In this document: positions 6,431-7,770 of the stretch, piece after piece
How positions within the stretch are numbered: position 1 is the stretch's first letter
Layout: every line of letters starts with the position of its first letter
Source of the DNA: an uncultured Campylobacter sp.
Lineage (GTDB): Bacteria > Campylobacterota > Campylobacteria > Campylobacterales > Campylobacteraceae
Reading direction: 5' to 3'
Length of the DNA: 7,770 nt
NCBI GenBank assembly: GCA_937896205.1
Contig: CALBNA010000192.1
Coordinates: 1-7,770, forward strand
Notes under the pieces: generated by a model
Told to the model about the DNA's origin: nothing
The model's database searches: none
The model's input: only the letters and a program-made list of their open reading frames with translations
Position numbers and translations under genes: made by a program

Positions 6431-7003
6431 ATGAGAAATAAAATTTTAGGCTGTCTCGTCGCCCTCGCCGCCGCTGCGCTGATAACGGGCTGCGAGAGCA
6501 AGGATGATAAAAAACCGACGACGCAAGCGGCAAAAACGCAAGCGACGCCAGCCGCCGCAGGCATAATAGAGACGCAAAAAGCGGACGCTAACGCAACCGC
6601 TCAAAAAGACTACGATCAGTTTATGACCTACGATATAAACGGTAAAAAGAGAGTCAAATTCGGCCTAGACGACGAGGAGAGCGAGACTAGCCGCTCAGTC
6701 GGCGCGCTAGCGATGGTGCGAAGCCCGCTGCAAAGCATAAATTTAAAACTCATCAAGGGGCAGCTTAGCAAGGACTTTATCGTAAAATGCTCCGCCTGTC
6801 ACGACGACTATGCCAACGGCATCATCGGCCCGTCGCTGCTAAACAAAACCTCGGATCAAATTTACGACATGATCGCCGCGTATAAGAGCAAGCAAAAGGC
6901 AAATCCTTTGATGAAAGATCTGGTGCGCGGCATGGACGAGACGCAGATAAGGGCGCTAGCTAATGAAATCAGCGAATTTAACGAGCAATTTAGAAAAAAA
7001 TAG
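6431..7003 (+). CDS. nosC1: NosC1, lipoprotein monohaem cytochrome c
   Basis: Predicted membrane-anchored periplasmic cytochrome c of 190 aa that would carry electrons from NosG/NosH to NosZ. The signal ends in a lipobox, Ile-Thr-Gly-Cys, with Cys21 as the likely lipidated residue, followed by a flexible Ala/Thr/Lys-rich tether (22-60). The tether holds a D-A-N-A-T sequon (52-56). The haem motif is CSACH (Cys120, Cys123, His124); Met161 in NPLMKDL or Met168 could be the sixth ligand. The C-terminal half is similar to that of NosC2, so the two look like paralogues. AAAGGA inside the end of nosG, 5 bases upstream of ATG, serves as SD; the gap to nosG is 2 bp. Confidence 0.9.
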   Translation: MRNKILGCLVALAAAALITGCESKDDKKPTTQAAKTQATPAAAGIIETQKADANATAQKDYDQFMTYDINGKKRVKFGLDDEESETSRSVGALAMVRSPLQSINLKLIKGQLSKDFIVKCSACHDDYANGIIGPSLLNKTSDQIYDMIAAYKSKQKANPLMKDLVRGMDETQIRALANEISEFNEQFRKK

Positions 7004-7012
7004 GAGGCTAAA

Positions 7013-7468
7013 ATGGGAAAGAAAATAGCGATAATCTTTGGAGCTTTGGTACTTGCGCTCATGGTTTTTATGCTGACTAGTCAGCCCTCAGCACCCATAA
7101 AGGACGCCAGCAGGCCTGAGTTAAAACCGGCGCAGCAAACAAAGCCGAAAGTCGTAAACGAAGAGCTAAATTTGCAAGATAGCGAAGAGATTAAAAAGAT
7201 AAAACAGCTACAAAACAGCGTCGCAAATCAGCCTAGCGAGGGCGTTAGCAAGCGATACCTAACCTCCTGCGCGCCTTGCCACGGAGCAAACGGCAAGGGC
7301 GTGATGGCGCCTAGCATCGCAGGCAAAAGCAAGGACGAAATCCTAGCTTCGCTAAAAAACTACAAAGAGGGCAAGGTGCCAAATAGCCTGATGAAGGGGC
7401 TTCTCACAAATGTTTCAGACGAGGATTTAGGCGCGTTAGCTGATGAAATTTCAAAATTTAAAGAGTAG
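7013..7468 (+). CDS. nosC2: NosC2, membrane-anchored monohaem cytochrome c
   Basis: Small c-type cytochrome of 151 aa, second of the tandem pair in the proposed electron path to NosZ. Residues 4-21 form one hydrophobic segment with no lipobox and no clear cleavage site, so it is probably an uncleaved anchor, unlike the lipid anchor of NosC1. A charged tether (25-78) precedes the haem motif CAPCH (Cys86, Cys89, His90), and Met127 in NSLMKGL is the likely axial ligand. The C-terminal stretch aligns by eye with NosC1 (SLMKGL with PLMKDL; LADEISKF with LANEISEF). The start is supported by TAGGAGG (7001-7007), which includes the stop codon of nosC1. Confidence 0.9.
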   Translation: MGKKIAIIFGALVLALMVFMLTSQPSAPIKDASRPELKPAQQTKPKVVNEELNLQDSEEIKKIKQLQNSVANQPSEGVSKRYLTSCAPCHGANGKGVMAPSIAGKSKDEILASLKNYKEGKVPNSLMKGLLTNVSDEDLGALADEISKFKE

Positions 7469-7471
7469 CGG

Positions 7472-7750
7472 ATGGATAAATATAGCACGCGTTGCACGGT
7501 CGCCAAAGTCCCGTTTCTAAGCACGCTCACGGTAAAAAACGCCGAGGGCAAAAAGCGCCTTAGCATCCGCGCTTGGCGGCTCATGACGATTGCGCTCGTG
7601 CATATTTTGTTCGTGCTTTCTTACCGCGCGGATATTCAAATTTTAGAAGGCGATATCAGCGGATCAAGGATCTTAGGCTTTCATTTGACCGACGCTTTTA
7701 TGAGCTTTCAGGTATTTGCCGCGACGCACGAGTTTCCGACAAATTTGATC
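7472..7750 (+). CDS. nosH: NosH, NapH-like polyferredoxin quinol dehydrogenase subunit, 3'-truncated
   Basis: Only the first 93 residues are genomic. There is a cytoplasmic N-terminus, a membrane segment at about 37-52, and the segment LEGDISGSRILGFHLTD, which matches the conserved region after the first helix in NapH/NosH proteins. The remaining membrane helices and the ferredoxin-type cysteine motifs are missing because the sequence runs into an adapter at 7751; the frame stays open to the window end, but residues from there on are artefact. NosH is expected to oxidise menaquinol at the inner membrane and pass electrons to NosG. The gap to nosC2 is 3 bp and the SD is poor (AAAGAG within the end of nosC2), suggesting coupling. 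The name rests on gene order and this short match. Confidence 0.85.
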
Positions 7751-7769
7751 CTGTCTCTTATACACATCT
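7751..7769 (+). other. Nextera/Tn5 mosaic-end adapter (sequencing artefact)
   Basis: CTGTCTCTTATACACATCT is identical, all 19 bases, to the Tn5 mosaic-end sequence seen when Nextera reads run into the adapter. The next base (C at 7770) fits the continuation on the i7 side. It sits exactly at the sequence end and interrupts nosH. It is not part of the genome. Confidence 0.97.
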
Positions 7770-7770
7770 C

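Noticed and set aside
6150..6533. Antisense reading frame of 127 codons over nosG/nosC1
   Set aside because: Spans the end of one real gene and the start of the next on the other strand, and has no recognisable features.
7472..7770. nosH as a naturally truncated pseudogene
   Set aside because: The frame is intact up to 7750 and the truncation coincides with an adapter sequence, so it is an assembly artefact.

Overview
This window is most of a nitrous oxide reductase (nos) gene cluster from a Campylobacterota genome. The best fit is a Campylobacter of moderate GC content (curvus/rectus/showae-like rather than jejuni-like). The reasons are a Sec-exported clade II NosZ with a C-terminal cytochrome c domain, the order nosZ-nosB-nosD-nosG-nosC1-nosC2-nosH, AT-rich AAATTT-laden codon contexts, and bacterial-type N-glycosylation sequons. 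The genus is an inference from gene content and style, not from a search. All genes lie on the + strand and look like one transcription unit.

Layout: positions 2-1012 hold the 3' part of a beta-propeller protein gene that runs in from the left edge. nosZ (1028-3622) follows after 15 bp. A 135-bp spacer, the only sizeable non-coding stretch, carries three consecutive dyads (3641-3665, 3670-3697, 3703-3744). After it come nosB (3758-4519), nosD (4516-5751), nosG (5748-6428), nosC1 (6431-7003), nosC2 (7013-7468) and the start of nosH (7472 onward). nosB/nosD and nosD/nosG overlap by ATGA, and the later gaps are 2, 9 and 3 bp.

How the genes work together (established model for this cluster type plus inference): NosG and NosH, relatives of NapG and NapH, are thought to pass electrons from menaquinol to the small monohaem cytochromes NosC1 and NosC2. 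These would reduce the haem domain of NosZ, then CuA, then the CuZ site where N2O becomes N2. NosD, with the ABC-type proteins NosF and NosY expected beyond the right edge, serves copper-site maturation. NosB is a membrane protein of unknown role. The propeller gene upstream is unassigned.

The last 20 bases are not genomic. Positions 7751-7769 are an exact Tn5 mosaic-end/Nextera adapter sequence, so the contig stops inside nosH because of sequencing read-through. The most interesting biological signals are clustered PglB-type sequons in a repeat-built linker of the propeller protein, the triple-dyad spacer after nosZ, and a strong, context-dependent AAATTT bias. I see no mobile element, CRISPR array, tRNA or rRNA.
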